Origin: Amycolatopsis nivea
GTDB lineage: Bacteria; Actinomycetota; Actinomycetes; Mycobacteriales; Pseudonocardiaceae
NCBI RefSeq assembly: GCF_004522235.1
Contig: NZ_SDLT01000011.1
Coordinates: 124,001-188,000 of the forward strand
Direction of reading: 5' to 3'
DNA: 64,000 nucleotides
In this document: positions 24,854 through 33,710 of the stretch, one piece after another
How the letters are laid out: each line of letters begins with the position of its first letter
Position numbering within the stretch: the stretch's first letter is position 1
Position numbers and translations under genes: made by a program
The notes under the pieces: generated by a model
Told to the model about the DNA's origin: nothing
Database searches by the model: none
The model's input: only the letters and a program-made list of their open reading frames with translations

Positions 24854-25995
24854 ACGCTTTCGCCTTCACTCCGGAACAGACCGCGTACGCCGCTTCCGTC
24901 CGGAAAATCGCCGCCGAGCAACTCGTCGAACTGGCCGCCGCCGGTGCCGAAGGCGCGGTAAACCGTCCGCTGCTCAAGGCGATGGGCTCACACGGTTTGC
25001 TCGCCCGGCTGTTCCCCGGAGTCGAAAGCGGACAGCCGACCCGGCAAGCCGCCGCCACCGATCTGTGCCTGCTGCGCGAAGCCCTCGCCACCCAAAGCAC
25101 CGAAGCCGAAACCGCTTTGGCGTTGCAGGGCTTGGGCAGCTACCCGGTACTCCAGTCCGGTTTGGACGAACAGGTCCAGCGCTGGCTCCCCGCCGTCGCA
25201 GCCGGTGACGCCGTCGCCGCGTTCGCGCTGACCGAACCGGACGCGGGATCCGACGCCGCTGCATTGCAGCTCGCCGCCGAACCGGACGGGGACGGCTGGC
25301 GGCTCACCGGCACGAAAATGTGGATCTCGAACGCCCCGGAAGCCGACTTCTACACAGTCTTCGCCCGCACCACTCCCGACGCCGGATCCCGCGGCGTCAG
25401 CGCGTTCGTCGTCCCCGGCGATCGCGCTGGACTCAGCGGTGAGCACCTGGATTTGGTGAGCCCGCACCCCATCGGCACGGTGGTATTCGACGGCGTCCGA
25501 GTGAATCGCGACGAACTGCTCGGCGAGGAGAACCGCGGTTTCGCCGTAGCCATGCGGACGTTGGACTTGTTCCGTCCGAGCGTCGGCGCTTTCGCGGTCG
25601 GCATGGCACAAGCCGCCCTCGACGCGACCGTGGAGTACACGGCTTCGCGCGAAGCATTCGGCGGCCCGTTGGTGAAACAGCAGACCGTAGCGCACACGCT
25701 GGCCGAAATGGCGACGCGGACCGAAGCCGGCCGTCTGCTGGTGTACGCCGCGGCAGCCGCTTACGACGCGGGCGAGCAGAACCTTGCCGGTCGCGCGGCA
25801 ATGGCGAAGTTGTTCGCGACCGAGGCCGCGCAATACGTCGTGGATCAAGCGGTGCAATTGCACGGCGCACGAGCATTGCGGCGGGGGCATTTGCTGGAGC
25901 ATCTCTACCGAGAGGTCCGGGCGCCGCGCATTTACGAAGGCGCGTCCGAGATCCAGCGGACGATCATCGCGCGGTCGTTGCAGCGGCGCGGATGA
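24850..25995 (+). CDS. Acyl-CoA dehydrogenase (aromatic-CoA pathway)
   Basis: A 381-residue acyl-CoA dehydrogenase, starting MNAFAFTPEQTAYAASVRK. Signature segments are AFALTEPDAGSDAAALQL near residue 125 and the C-terminal APRIYEGASEIQRTIIAR. The ATG overlaps the stop of the monooxygenase/reductase (ATGA), so both are made together. It may act on the alicyclic beta-keto or enoyl-CoA formed after ring reduction. A strong terminator hairpin follows at 26001. Confidence 0.92.
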   Translation: MNAFAFTPEQTAYAASVRKIAAEQLVELAAAGAEGAVNRPLLKAMGSHGLLARLFPGVESGQPTRQAAATDLCLLREALATQSTEAETALALQGLGSYPVLQSGLDEQVQRWLPAVAAGDAVAAFALTEPDAGSDAAALQLAAEPDGDGWRLTGTKMWISNAPEADFYTVFARTTPDAGSRGVSAFVVPGDRAGLSGEHLDLVSPHPIGTVVFDGVRVNRDELLGEENRGFAVAMRTLDLFRPSVGAFAVGMAQAALDATVEYTASREAFGGPLVKQQTVAHTLAEMATRTEAGRLLVYAAAAAYDAGEQNLAGRAAMAKLFATEAAQYVVDQAVQLHGARALRRGHLLEHLYREVRAPRIYEGASEIQRTIIARSLQRRG

Positions 25996-26000
25996 GCCGT

Positions 26001-26038
26001 CGCGCCGCCTGCTGGTTTTCTGACCAGCAGGCGGCGCG
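26001..26038. terminator. Strong terminator hairpin
   Basis: CGCGCCGCCTGCTGGT (26001-26016) and ACCAGCAGGCGGCGCG (26023-26038) form a perfect 16-bp stem around the loop TTTCTG. No T-run follows. It lies between two convergent genes and can serve both strands. Confidence 0.85.
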
Positions 26039-26061
26039 GACACCACACTATTCAGCCAGGG

Positions 26062-26790
26062 CTAAACACTCGCGCGGCGTTTCGGCTTCCGGTCGAGCCA
26101 CAGCTGCGCCGCGATCAGAGCGACGGTCCAGCTCACCCACGCCCCGAGCGCCGCGATCGACTGGCCCAGCGCGATCTCGCTGCCGCCGAACGTGGTGGCG
26201 AGCTGCGGTCCGAGGAAGATCGCCGCGATCGGGCCGATGAGCCGGTTGAGAATGATCGACATCGTCAACGCGAAACTGCGGACCATCCAGCGCCGGTGAT
26301 CGCCGAACCGGCGTTCGCGAGCGGCGCGGTAACCCGCCCACGTCGTACCGAGCCACAAGACCGCGAGCAGCACGTCGCTGGCCCGGGTCACCGGCCCGAA
26401 CGGGGTCGCCGCGCCGATCGTCAGCGCCAGCAGCCCGGACGGCAGCACCCCGGCGAACACGTACGCGCGGCCGGAATAGCGGTGCAGCACCGGGTGCTTG
26501 CGCCGGATCCACGGCCAGACCTGCAGCAACGCGGTCACCATCGCGATGGACCCGAACACCACGTGCCCCACCAGGAACAGGTAGTGCGCGGGGAAGGTCG
26601 ACGGCACCCGCGAGAGCGCCGGGTCGAACGCCAGGTACGGCGGCAGCGCATACGCCAGGAACGCGACCACCACCAGTCCCAGCGGCGCGATCCACGGCCG
26701 CCGCCACCAGTGCTTTCCCGGCTCGACCCGTGTGGTTCGCTCCGCTGCGGGCTGCACCCGCGGTGGTCGAAGATCCGTCCCCGCCGTCAT
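26062..26790 (-). CDS. DUF2306 multi-pass membrane protein
   Basis: A 242-residue membrane protein with about seven hydrophobic segments after a 40-residue polar N-terminus. The segment HYLFLVGHVVFGSIAMVTALLQVWPWIRRK and the later RRFGDHRRWMVRSFALTMS (both seen as shorter blocks) carry the conserved His and Arg/Trp of DUF2306 proteins, which may bind haem or quinone but have no established function. ATG 26790 has GAGAGAGG upstream; an upstream ATG at 26826 is less likely. It is monocistronic. Confidence 0.78.
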   Translation of the reverse strand: MTAGTDLRPPRVQPAAERTTRVEPGKHWWRRPWIAPLGLVVVAFLAYALPPYLAFDPALSRVPSTFPAHYLFLVGHVVFGSIAMVTALLQVWPWIRRKHPVLHRYSGRAYVFAGVLPSGLLALTIGAATPFGPVTRASDVLLAVLWLGTTWAGYRAARERRFGDHRRWMVRSFALTMSIILNRLIGPIAAIFLGPQLATTFGGSEIALGQSIAALGAWVSWTVALIAAQLWLDRKPKRRASV

Positions 26791-26930
26791 GTCGGCCTCT
26801 CTCCCGTGTTCGGTCTCGGCTGGCACTTCCGAACGTAGGACGGGGCCTTCCGGCGAACCATGGTGCCGACTGGCGTCACGGCGGTGGGGGCAGCCTTACC
26901 CTCGGCCAGGTGACCCCGCGGGCCGTCCGT

Positions 26931-26973
26931 GAAGGACTCCTCGCCGGACTCTGCTTCCCGCGAGGAGCCCTTC
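26931..26973. repeat. Dispersed hairpin repeat, copy 1
   Basis: GAAGGACTCCTCGC (26931-26944) pairs with GCGAGGAGCCCTTC (26960-26973) with one mismatch around a 15-base loop. Related GGAGCCC/GGGAAGG hairpins occur at 48630 and 52574. It sits in the 295-bp gap between DUF2306 and the GH16 gene; the rest of that gap shows no gene and probably holds the GH16 promoter. Confidence 0.6.
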
Positions 26974-27085
26974 CCGGCCCATTGCCGCAGAGGTCCAGAC
27001 CAGGCATACTTCTCCTACTTTGTTGCCCGCCACAACAAAGCACTCCCTCGCTCTAGGTTCCTCCCCGAAACCGAGGTGACCAAGC

Positions 27086-28303
27086 ATGTCCAGTTTCCTG
27101 AGACGTCTCCCCACCGCCCTCGCCGCGGCCGCACTGCTGGCGCTCGGCCTCCAAGCCGCGCCCGCCGTCCTCGCCCCGCCCACCGCGGCGGCCGCCGAAA
27201 GTTTCACCGACGATTTCAACGGCCCCGCCGGAGCCGCCGCCGACGCGTCGAAATGGACCTACGAAACCGGCGACAACAACGGCAACAACCACGAACGCCA
27301 GTGGTACACCGCGGGAGCCGCGAACGGCGCCCTCGACGGCCAGGGCCACCTGGTGATCACCGCGAAACGCGAGAACTCCGGCCACACCTGCTGGTACGGC
27401 ACCTGCCAGTACACCTCCGCCCGGCTCAACACCGCCGGGAAATTCAGCCAGGCGTACGGGCACGTCGAAACCCGGATGAAGATCCCGCGCGGCCAGGGCA
27501 TGTGGCCCGCGTTCTGGATGCTCGGCGGCGGAAACTGGCCTAACGACGGCGAAATCGACATCATGGAGAACATCGGCAAGGAGCCGAACACCGTGCACGG
27601 CACCATCCACGGCCCCGGCTACTCCGGCGCCGGCGGCATCGGCGCGGCGTACAACGGCCCGGTCTTCGCCGACGCTTTCCACACCTACGCGGTCGACTGG
27701 TCGCCGAACAAGATCGTCTGGTCGGTCGACGGCAACGCCTACGAGACCCGCACCCCTGCCGATCTGAACGGCAACCGCTGGGTCTTCGACCATCCCTTCT
27801 ACCTGATCCTGAACCTCGCGGTCGGCGGCGACTGGCCCGGCGATCCGGACGGGAGCACGCAATTCCCGCAGCAACTGGTCGTCGACTACGTGCACGTGAC
27901 CACGAGCAGCACCGGCGGGTCGAGCGGCCGGATCATCGGCATCGGCGGCAAATGCGTCGACGTGCCCTGGGCCAATCCGGCGAACTTCACTCAGCTGCAG
28001 ATCACCGACTGCAACGGCAACGCGGCGCAGGACTGGACTGTCGGCAGCGACGGGACCATTCGCGCGCTCGGCAAGTGCATGGACGTCAAGTACTCCGGCA
28101 CCGCCGACGGCACCCCGGTCCAGATGTACGACTGCAACGGCAGCAACGCACAGCAGTGGGTCGTGACCGCCGCGCACGACATCGTCAACCCGCACGCGAA
28201 CAAATGCCTCGACGCCGCCGGGGTCAGTTCGGCCAACGGGACGAAACTGCAGCTGTGGACGTGCACCGGGAACGTCAACCAGAAATGGTCGGTGAACCAG
28301 TAG
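27086..28303 (+). CDS. Secreted GH16 endo-beta-glucanase with ricin-type (CBM13) domain
   Basis: A 405-residue exported enzyme. Residues 1-37 form a signal peptide (MSSFLRRLPTALAAAALLAL, then an Ala-rich cleavage site). The GH16 catalytic domain spans roughly 38-270; the nucleophile and acid/base are E156 and E161 in GEIDIMENIG, with D158 between them. A short Thr/Ser/Gly linker leads to a beta-trefoil ricin-like domain with QDW, QQW and QKW repeats (GNAAQDWTV, GSNAQQWVV, NVNQKWSV). The likely substrate is beta-1,3-glucan (laminarin or fungal wall). It stands alone and ends before a strong hairpin. Confidence 0.95.
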   Translation: MSSFLRRLPTALAAAALLALGLQAAPAVLAPPTAAAAESFTDDFNGPAGAAADASKWTYETGDNNGNNHERQWYTAGAANGALDGQGHLVITAKRENSGHTCWYGTCQYTSARLNTAGKFSQAYGHVETRMKIPRGQGMWPAFWMLGGGNWPNDGEIDIMENIGKEPNTVHGTIHGPGYSGAGGIGAAYNGPVFADAFHTYAVDWSPNKIVWSVDGNAYETRTPADLNGNRWVFDHPFYLILNLAVGGDWPGDPDGSTQFPQQLVVDYVHVTTSSTGGSSGRIIGIGGKCVDVPWANPANFTQLQITDCNGNAAQDWTVGSDGTIRALGKCMDVKYSGTADGTPVQMYDCNGSNAQQWVVTAAHDIVNPHANKCLDAAGVSSANGTKLQLWTCTGNVNQKWSVNQ

Positions 28304-28345
28304 CCGTCCACTGTGGACGCTGTGGATAGCTTCGGCAAAGAGTGA

Positions 28346-28387
28346 GCGGCGGGCCGTAACCACCCCCCGGTGGCCACGGCCCGCCGC
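28346..28387 (+). terminator. Terminator hairpin after GH16; remainder of gap empty
   Basis: GCGGCGGGCCGT (28346-28357) pairs perfectly with ACGGCCCGCCGC (28376-28387); the loop contains an inner CCACC/GGTGG stem. The gap from 28304 to 28609 also holds the palindrome GTCCACTGTGGAC (28306-28318). Nothing gene-like was seen in its remainder. Confidence 0.75.
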
Positions 28388-28609
28388 GGACACCGCGCGG
28401 GCCGGGCGGGAACCAAGATCTGCCGCCCGGCCACCGGCCGCCTTCCGCGCGTCGGCTGGGGGTCCCGACGCCCGGGGCGGCACGCTCACGCGGCCTCCTG
28501 CCGAAGGTAGCCAGACCGCGTGCGCCGTGGAGCCTCCGGATGACAGGAGGGGCCGAACGGCCATGCTCGCTGCCTTCCCGGGCAAACCGGCCGGTTTCGG
28601 CCGAACCGC

Positions 28610-29326
28610 TCAGCGGGTCTCGGCCAGCTCCGCGTAGGCCTCGACCAGCTGCGCCTCGGCGTCGTCGAGGTAGACCGCGAGCATCTCCGCCGTACGGATC
28701 CCGTCGCCGGTCACGAGCACGTCCAGGATTTCGTGGTTCCGCGGCAGATACCGCTCATGGAAGCGGCGCGGGTCGGCCATCACGTGGAACACCAGCCGCA
28801 GCTCCGCGGCGAGCGCCTGCATCAGCTCGACAATGCGCTCGCTGCCGGTGAGCGCCGCCAGTTCCGCGTGGAAGCGGATGTTCGCGGTACCCAGGTCCTG
28901 CCATTGTGCCTGCTTCGCCGCGCGATCGCCGTCCGCGACCGTGCTGGCGATCTTCTCGTACGCCGCCGGCTTCTCGGTCACGTCGCGGACCGCCGCGCAC
29001 TCGATGATCTTGCGGACGCGGTAGATGTCGCGCACGTCGTCGACGCTCGGCACGCGCACGAACACGCCGCGGTTCAGCTCGTGCACCAGCAGCCGTTCGT
29101 GAGTCAGCAACCGGAAAGCTTCACGGAGCGTGTTGCGGGATACCCCGAGCGCGCTGCCGATGTCCTGCTCCGAAAGCCGTACTCCGGGCAGGAAGTACCC
29201 CTCGGAAACGCGCGTGCGCAGCACGCCCGCGACGCGTTCCGCGGTGCTCGTCCGGCCGAGCAGCCCGCGATCCGCTTCCAGGCCCATCGGCTCTCCGTCG
29301 GTGACCACGTCGCCCAGCGTAGCCAT
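28610..29326 (-). CDS. GntR-family (FCD) regulator of the 5-oxoproline locus
   Basis: A 238-residue GntR/FadR-type repressor. The winged HTH covers RVAGVLRTRVSEGYFLPGVR and SEQDIGSALGVSRNTLREAF, and the C-terminal FCD domain binds ligand and often a metal (its His residues appear in NIRFHAELAALTG). ATG 29326 was used; ATG 29287 (MGLEADRG) would drop 13 residues. It is divergent from the MFS/DUF1445/pxpABC operon and is its likely regulator, with a carboxylic acid such as 5-oxoproline as plausible effector. Confidence 0.88.
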   Translation of the reverse strand: MATLGDVVTDGEPMGLEADRGLLGRTSTAERVAGVLRTRVSEGYFLPGVRLSEQDIGSALGVSRNTLREAFRLLTHERLLVHELNRGVFVRVPSVDDVRDIYRVRKIIECAAVRDVTEKPAAYEKIASTVADGDRAAKQAQWQDLGTANIRFHAELAALTGSERIVELMQALAAELRLVFHVMADPRRFHERYLPRNHEILDVLVTGDGIRTAEMLAVYLDDAEAQLVEAYAELAETR

Positions 29327-29335
29327 CGGACGATG

Positions 29336-29366
29336 AACAATAAAATGAGGGACTTGTGGGATTGTT
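29336..29366. promoter_or_regulatory. Inverted repeat between GntR and MFS genes
   Basis: AACAAT (29336-29341) and ATTGTT (29361-29366) are inverted copies separated by 19 bases in an unusually AT-rich patch upstream of both divergent genes. This is the probable GntR operator/promoter zone. Confidence 0.45.
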
Positions 29367-29434
29367 GAACGATCCGTACGGTAGTGGCCATGTGACTCGT
29401 GCCACCATGAGTTCGTCCCCCTGTGAGGTGCCCT

Positions 29435-30694
29435 ATGAACGTCAACGTCGCCGACGGCACCGCGAACGCGGCCCGCCCGTTCGGCTGGTATCGCTCGCTC
29501 GGCCACAAGGGCCGCCGCGCCTTCCTCGGCGCGTTCGGCGGCTACGGCCTCGATTCGTTCGACTACCAGACCCTGCCCTTCGGCCTGGCCGCGATCACCG
29601 CCTACTTCGGCATCACGTCCGGAGAAGCGGGCCTGCTCAGCACCGTCACGCTGGTCGTGTCCGCGATCGGCGGCGTCGGAGCCGGCGTGCTCGCCGACCG
29701 CATCGGCCGCGTCCGCACGCTGCAGCTCACCATCGCGATGTACACGATCTTCACGGTGCTCTGCGGTTTCGCGCCGAACTTCGAAACGCTGCTGATCTTC
29801 CGCGGTCTGCAGGGCCTCGGGTTCGGCGGCGAATGGGCGGTCGGCGCCGCGCTGGTCGCCGAGTACTGCTCGGCCAAGTACCGCGGCCGCACGGTGGCGT
29901 TCGTGCAGAGCGCGTGGGCGGTCGGCTGGGGCCTGCTGGTGATCGTCTACACCGTGCTGTTCAGCGTGCTCGATCAGGACATCGCCTGGCGCGTGCTGTT
30001 CTGGGTCGGCGTGATCCCGGCGCTGCTCGTGCTGTGGGTGCGGCGCAGTGTCGAGGACGCGCCGGAGGCAGCGGCACGGCGGGTTTCGGCCAAGGTCAAA
30101 GGCTCGCTCGCCGGGATTTTCCGCCCGAATCTCTTGCGCACCACGGTGTTCGCCGCGCTCCTCGCGACCGGCGTCCAGGGCGGCTACTACACGCTGTTCA
30201 CCTGGATGCCGAAGTACCTGCAGAGCAGCCGCGGCCTGTCCGTGGTGAACACCGGCGGCTACTTCGCGCTGCTGATCCCGGGCGCGTTCATCGGGTACGT
30301 CTGCGGCGGCTATCTCACCGACCTGCTCGGCCGGAAGAAGACGTTCCTGCTGTTCTCCGTCGTGTCCGCGCTGCTGATCGTGCTGTTCGTGCAGCTGCCC
30401 TACGGCGCGAACGGCCTGATGCTGCTGATCAGTTTCCCGCTCGGCTTCTCGACTTCGGCGATCTTCAGCGGGTTCGGCGCGTACCTCGCCGAGCTGTACC
30501 CGACCGCCCTGCGCGCCACCGGACAGGGCTTCACCTACAACTTCGGCCGCGCGGTCGGCGCCGCTTTCCCCGCCGTGGTGGGCTTTTTGGGTGCGGGCGG
30601 CGCGATCGTGCTCGGCGCGGTCGGCTACGCGATCGCCGCGGTAGCGCTGCTCGGGCTGCCGGAAACGCGAGGCAAGGAGCTGGTGGAGGTATGA
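29435..30694 (+). CDS. MFS transporter, carboxylate type
   Basis: A 419-residue major facilitator with 12 predicted membrane helices. The loop 2-3 motif reads [15 protein letters not shown] and loop 8-9 reads [16 protein letters not shown], both classic MFS A-motifs. The central signature [21 protein letters not shown], seen as [12 protein letters not shown], is that of aromatic-acid/H+ and metabolite/H+ symporters. ATG 29435 has GAGG upstream. As first gene of the 5-oxoproline operon it probably imports 5-oxoproline or a related carboxylic acid. Confidence 0.88.
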   Translation: MNVNVADGTANAARPFGWYRSLGHKGRRAFLGAFGGYGLDSFDYQTLPFGLAAITAYFGITSGEAGLLSTVTLVVSAIGGVGAGVLADRIGRVRTLQLTIAMYTIFTVLCGFAPNFETLLIFRGLQGLGFGGEWAVGAALVAEYCSAKYRGRTVAFVQSAWAVGWGLLVIVYTVLFSVLDQDIAWRVLFWVGVIPALLVLWVRRSVEDAPEAAARRVSAKVKGSLAGIFRPNLLRTTVFAALLATGVQGGYYTLFTWMPKYLQSSRGLSVVNTGGYFALLIPGAFIGYVCGGYLTDLLGRKKTFLLFSVVSALLIVLFVQLPYGANGLMLLISFPLGFSTSAIFSGFGAYLAELYPTALRATGQGFTYNFGRAVGAAFPAVVGFLGAGGAIVLGAVGYAIAAVALLGLPETRGKELVEV

Positions 30695-31485
30695 CGACTT
30701 CCTACGATCCTTCGACGCTCACTCCGGCCGAGGCCCGCGCGCTCTTCCGCGCTGGCACCGAACGCCCGACCACTGGCTGGGCCGACGGTTACGCCCAGAC
30801 CAACCTGATCGCCGTCCCCGCGGACTGGGCCGACGACGTCCGCGAGTTCTGCGCCCGCAACCCGCGGCCGTGCCCGGTGCTCGACGTCAGCGAACCCGGC
30901 GACCCGACCACGCGGCTCGCGCCCGGCGCTGACCTGCGCACCGACCTGCCGCGCTATCGCGTCTGGCACAACGGCGCGCTGACCAGCGAAATCGCCGACG
31001 CCACCGGGGTGTGGCGCAGCGACATGGTCGCGTTCTCCATCGGCTGCAGCTTCAGCTTCGAGACGCTGCTGCGCGCCGCGGGCGTCCCGCTGCGGCACGT
31101 GGATCAGGGCCGCAACGTGTCGATGTACGTGACGAACCGGCAGTGCGAACCGGCTGGCCGGATGAGCGGCCCGATGGTGGTGTCGATGCGGCAGATTCCG
31201 GAAGCCCAGGTCGAGGACGCGGTGCGGATCACCGCCGCGATGCCCGCGGTGCACGGTGCTCCGGTGCACGTCGGCGACCCGGCCGACCTGGGCATCGCCG
31301 ACCTCGCCCGGCCGGATTTCGGCGATCCGGTCGACGCCGAGCCCGGGGACGTGCCGGTGTTCTGGGCCTGCGGCGTCACCCCGCAGGCGGCGCTGATGGC
31401 GTCACGGCCGCCGTTCGCCGTCACGCACGCCCCCGGGTACATGTTCTTGACCGACCAACCCGATCGCGATTACCAGGTGGGATGA
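30691..31485 (+). CDS. Putative hydro-lyase (DUF1445, D-glutamate cyclase-like)
   Basis: A 264-residue DUF1445 protein. Key blocks are [40 protein letters not shown] and [15 protein letters not shown]. Relatives include the mitochondrial D-glutamate cyclase, which converts D-glutamate to 5-oxo-D-proline. Linked here to pxpABC, the same role would make a D-glutamate/5-oxoproline pathway. The start overlaps the MFS stop (ATGA), and pxpA begins one base after its stop. Confidence 0.88.
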   Translation: MTTSYDPSTLTPAEARALFRAGTERPTTGWADGYAQTNLIAVPADWADDVREFCARNPRPCPVLDVSEPGDPTTRLAPGADLRTDLPRYRVWHNGALTSEIADATGVWRSDMVAFSIGCSFSFETLLRAAGVPLRHVDQGRNVSMYVTNRQCEPAGRMSGPMVVSMRQIPEAQVEDAVRITAAMPAVHGAPVHVGDPADLGIADLARPDFGDPVDAEPGDVPVFWACGVTPQAALMASRPPFAVTHAPGYMFLTDQPDRDYQVG

Positions 31486-31486
31486 C

Positions 31487-32236
31487 ATGGACCTCAACAG
31501 CGACCTCGGCGAAGGCTTCGGCGCCTGGACCATGGGCGACGACGAAGCCATGCTCGACATCGTGACCAGCGCGAACATCGCGTGCGGCTTCCACGCGGGC
31601 GAGGCGCGCGTGATGCGCCGCGTGTGCGAACGCGCGGCCGAACGCGGCGTCACTATCGGCGCGCACGTCGGCTACCGCGACCTGGCCGGCTTCGGCCGTC
31701 GCGCGCTCGACATCGCGCCGGAAGACCTCGCGGACGAAGTTCTGTACCAAATCGGCGCTCTCGACGCCTTCGCGCGCGCGGCGCACAGCTGCGTGCGTTA
31801 CGTGAAGGCGCACGGCGCGCTGTACAACACCGCAGCTGTCGATCCGGAGCAGGCGGCTGCGCTTGTCGAAGGCGTACGGCGCTATCACACCGATCTGGCA
31901 CTGCTGTGTCCTCCGGACTCCGAAATGCTGCGCGCGGCTCAAGCGGCGGGCGTGCCTGCGTACGCAGAAGCGTTCGCCGACCGCGCGTACACGCCTGAAG
32001 GACGACTGGTGTCGCGCAAGCTTCCAGGCGCGGTACTGCACGACGCCGACGAAGTCGCCGCGCGTGCGCTCACCATGGCGACCACCGGCGAAGTGGTCGA
32101 CGCTGACGGCGGCAAGCTCACGCTACGGGCGGATTCCCTGTGCGTACACGGAGATACGCCCGGCGCGGTCGAGCTGGCCCGGCGGATTCGCGAGCTGCTC
32201 ACCGAATCCGGCGTGGTGCTGAGGTCGTTCGTGTGA
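31487..32236 (+). CDS. pxpA: 5-oxoprolinase subunit A (LamB/YcsF family)
   Basis: A 249-residue LamB/YcsF protein, the PxpA subunit of the ATP-dependent 5-oxoprolinase that opens 5-oxoproline to glutamate. It begins MDLNSDLGEGFGAWTMGDDE and shows IVTSANIACGFHAGEA, VKAHGALYN and FADRAYTPEGRLVSR, all family hallmarks. pxpB overlaps its end by four bases (GTGA), so the three subunits are translationally coupled. Length is normal for the family. Confidence 0.95.
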   Translation: MDLNSDLGEGFGAWTMGDDEAMLDIVTSANIACGFHAGEARVMRRVCERAAERGVTIGAHVGYRDLAGFGRRALDIAPEDLADEVLYQIGALDAFARAAHSCVRYVKAHGALYNTAAVDPEQAAALVEGVRRYHTDLALLCPPDSEMLRAAQAAGVPAYAEAFADRAYTPEGRLVSRKLPGAVLHDADEVAARALTMATTGEVVDADGGKLTLRADSLCVHGDTPGAVELARRIRELLTESGVVLRSFV

Positions 32237-32838
32237 GCACTGTTTTGCGCTACGGCCGCTCCGCGTTGCTGGTGGAGGTCGACGACGTACTCGGGTTCCA
32301 GGCGGCCTGCGAAGCCGCCCAGCCTGAGGGCGTTGTCGAGCTCGTGCCCGCCGCACGCACTCTGCTGGTCCGGTTCGATCGGGCCCGCACCGATTCGGCC
32401 GCACTGGCTCGTACGCTTGCCTCACTGTCCACAATGGATGTTTCCGACCGCTCGGCGGACACCGTCACCTTGCCGGTGCGTTACGACGGCGCTGACCTGG
32501 CGGACGTCGCCGAGGCCGCCGGACTGTCGGTTTCCGAGGTCGTACAACGGCATTCGGCAGTCACCTACGTCGCGGCGTTCTGCGGTTTCGCACCCGGTTT
32601 CGCCTACCTGACCGGCCTCGACCCGGTGTTGCACCTGCCGCGCCGCAGCACGCCGCGCACACGCGTGCCCGCGGGTGCGGTCGCGATCGCCGGCGAGTAC
32701 AGCGCGATCTACCCGCATCCCTCACCCGGCGGCTGGAACCTGCTCGGCCACAGCGACGCGCAGGTCTGGGACATTGGCCGCGAACAGCCGAACCTGCTGG
32801 TCCCGGGCACCCGAGTGCGGTTCGAGGCGATCCGGTGA
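32233..32838 (+). CDS. pxpB: 5-oxoprolinase subunit B (KipI family)
   Basis: A 201-residue PxpB/KipI-type protein. The GTG start gives VSTVLRYGRSALLVEVDD; further blocks are VTYVAAFCGFAPGFAYLTGL and PRTRVPAGAVAIAGEYSAIYPHPSPGGWNLLG, seen as PRTRVPAGAVAIAG and PSPGGWNLLG. With PxpC it forms the ATP-dependent part of 5-oxoprolinase. It overlaps both flanking genes by 4 bases, consistent with a stoichiometric complex. Confidence 0.94.
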   Translation: MSTVLRYGRSALLVEVDDVLGFQAACEAAQPEGVVELVPAARTLLVRFDRARTDSAALARTLASLSTMDVSDRSADTVTLPVRYDGADLADVAEAAGLSVSEVVQRHSAVTYVAAFCGFAPGFAYLTGLDPVLHLPRRSTPRTRVPAGAVAIAGEYSAIYPHPSPGGWNLLGHSDAQVWDIGREQPNLLVPGTRVRFEAIR

Positions 32839-33710
32839 CCGGGAAGATCGAGATCCTCGCGCCCGGTCCGTTCGCGACCGTGCAAGACCTCGGCCGCCCG
32901 GGATACGCGGCAGTCGGCGTCGGCCGGTCCGGCGCGGCCGACCGGGGTTCGCTGAAACTGGCGAACCGGCTCGTCGGCAATCCGGAAACGCACGCGGCGC
33001 TCGAGGTCACCCTCGGCGGCCTGCGGCTGCGGGTTTCGGAGCACACCGTCGTCGCGGTCACCGGCGCGCAGCTGCCGATCCGCGCTGGCGGACGGGCCGC
33101 GGCCGCCGGTGCGCCGATCGTCCTGCGCCCTGGCGAAGAACTCGAACTCGGTGTCGCGTCGCTCGGCCTGCGCAGCTACGTCGCGGTACGCGGCGGCCTG
33201 GACGTACCGCCGGTGCTCGGCGCGCGAGCCACCGACACGCTGGGCAAACTCGGCCCGCCCGTCCTCGCGGCGGGAATGACGCTGCCGATCGGTTCGGTGA
33301 TCGAGCGCGACCCTTGTGTCGATCTCGCCCCGCTGCGCCGGCTCGCGGAAGAACCGGTGCTGCGCCTGGAACCCGGACCGCGGCTGGACTGGTTCACCCC
33401 GTCCGCACTGTCCACTTTGCTCACTGCCGCCTACACCGTGACCAGCGACCTCGACCGCGTCGGCGTCCGGCTGGACGGCCCCGCGCTGACCCGCGCCCGC
33501 GTCGGCGAACTGGCCCCGGAAGCCGCCGTGCCCGGGGCGCTCCAGGTGCCGCCTTCCGGAGTGCCGATCCTGTTCCTGGCCGACCATCCGGTGACCGGCG
33601 GCTATCCCGTCGCCGCCGTCGTGGACGAGGACGATCTGGACCTCGCCGCCCAGCTCCGGCCCGGGCAGCGGGTCCGGTTCACTTCCCCGACACCCGCAAC
33701 GTCAGGTTGA
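32835..33710 (+). CDS. pxpC: 5-oxoprolinase subunit C (KipA/biotin-dependent carboxyltransferase-like)
   Basis: A 291-residue PxpC protein of the KipA/urea-amidolyase-related family. It begins with GTG and shows GPFATVQDLGRPGYAAVGVG, ANRLVGNPETHAALEVTLGG, RGGLDVPPVLGARATDT and TSDLDRVGVRLDG. It completes the pxpABC set. Its 3' end overlaps the convergent DNA-repair dioxygenase gene by 32 bases. Confidence 0.94.
   Translation: MTGKIEILAPGPFATVQDLGRPGYAAVGVGRSGAADRGSLKLANRLVGNPETHAALEVTLGGLRLRVSEHTVVAVTGAQLPIRAGGRAAAAGAPIVLRPGEELELGVASLGLRSYVAVRGGLDVPPVLGARATDTLGKLGPPVLAAGMTLPIGSVIERDPCVDLAPLRRLAEEPVLRLEPGPRLDWFTPSALSTLLTAAYTVTSDLDRVGVRLDGPALTRARVGELAPEAAVPGALQVPPSGVPILFLADHPVTGGYPVAAVVDEDDLDLAAQLRPGQRVRFTSPTPATSG

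Noticed and set aside
26001..26038. Attachment site or IS end
   Set aside because: It is a simple perfect hairpin between convergent gene ends, with no transposase or flanking duplication.
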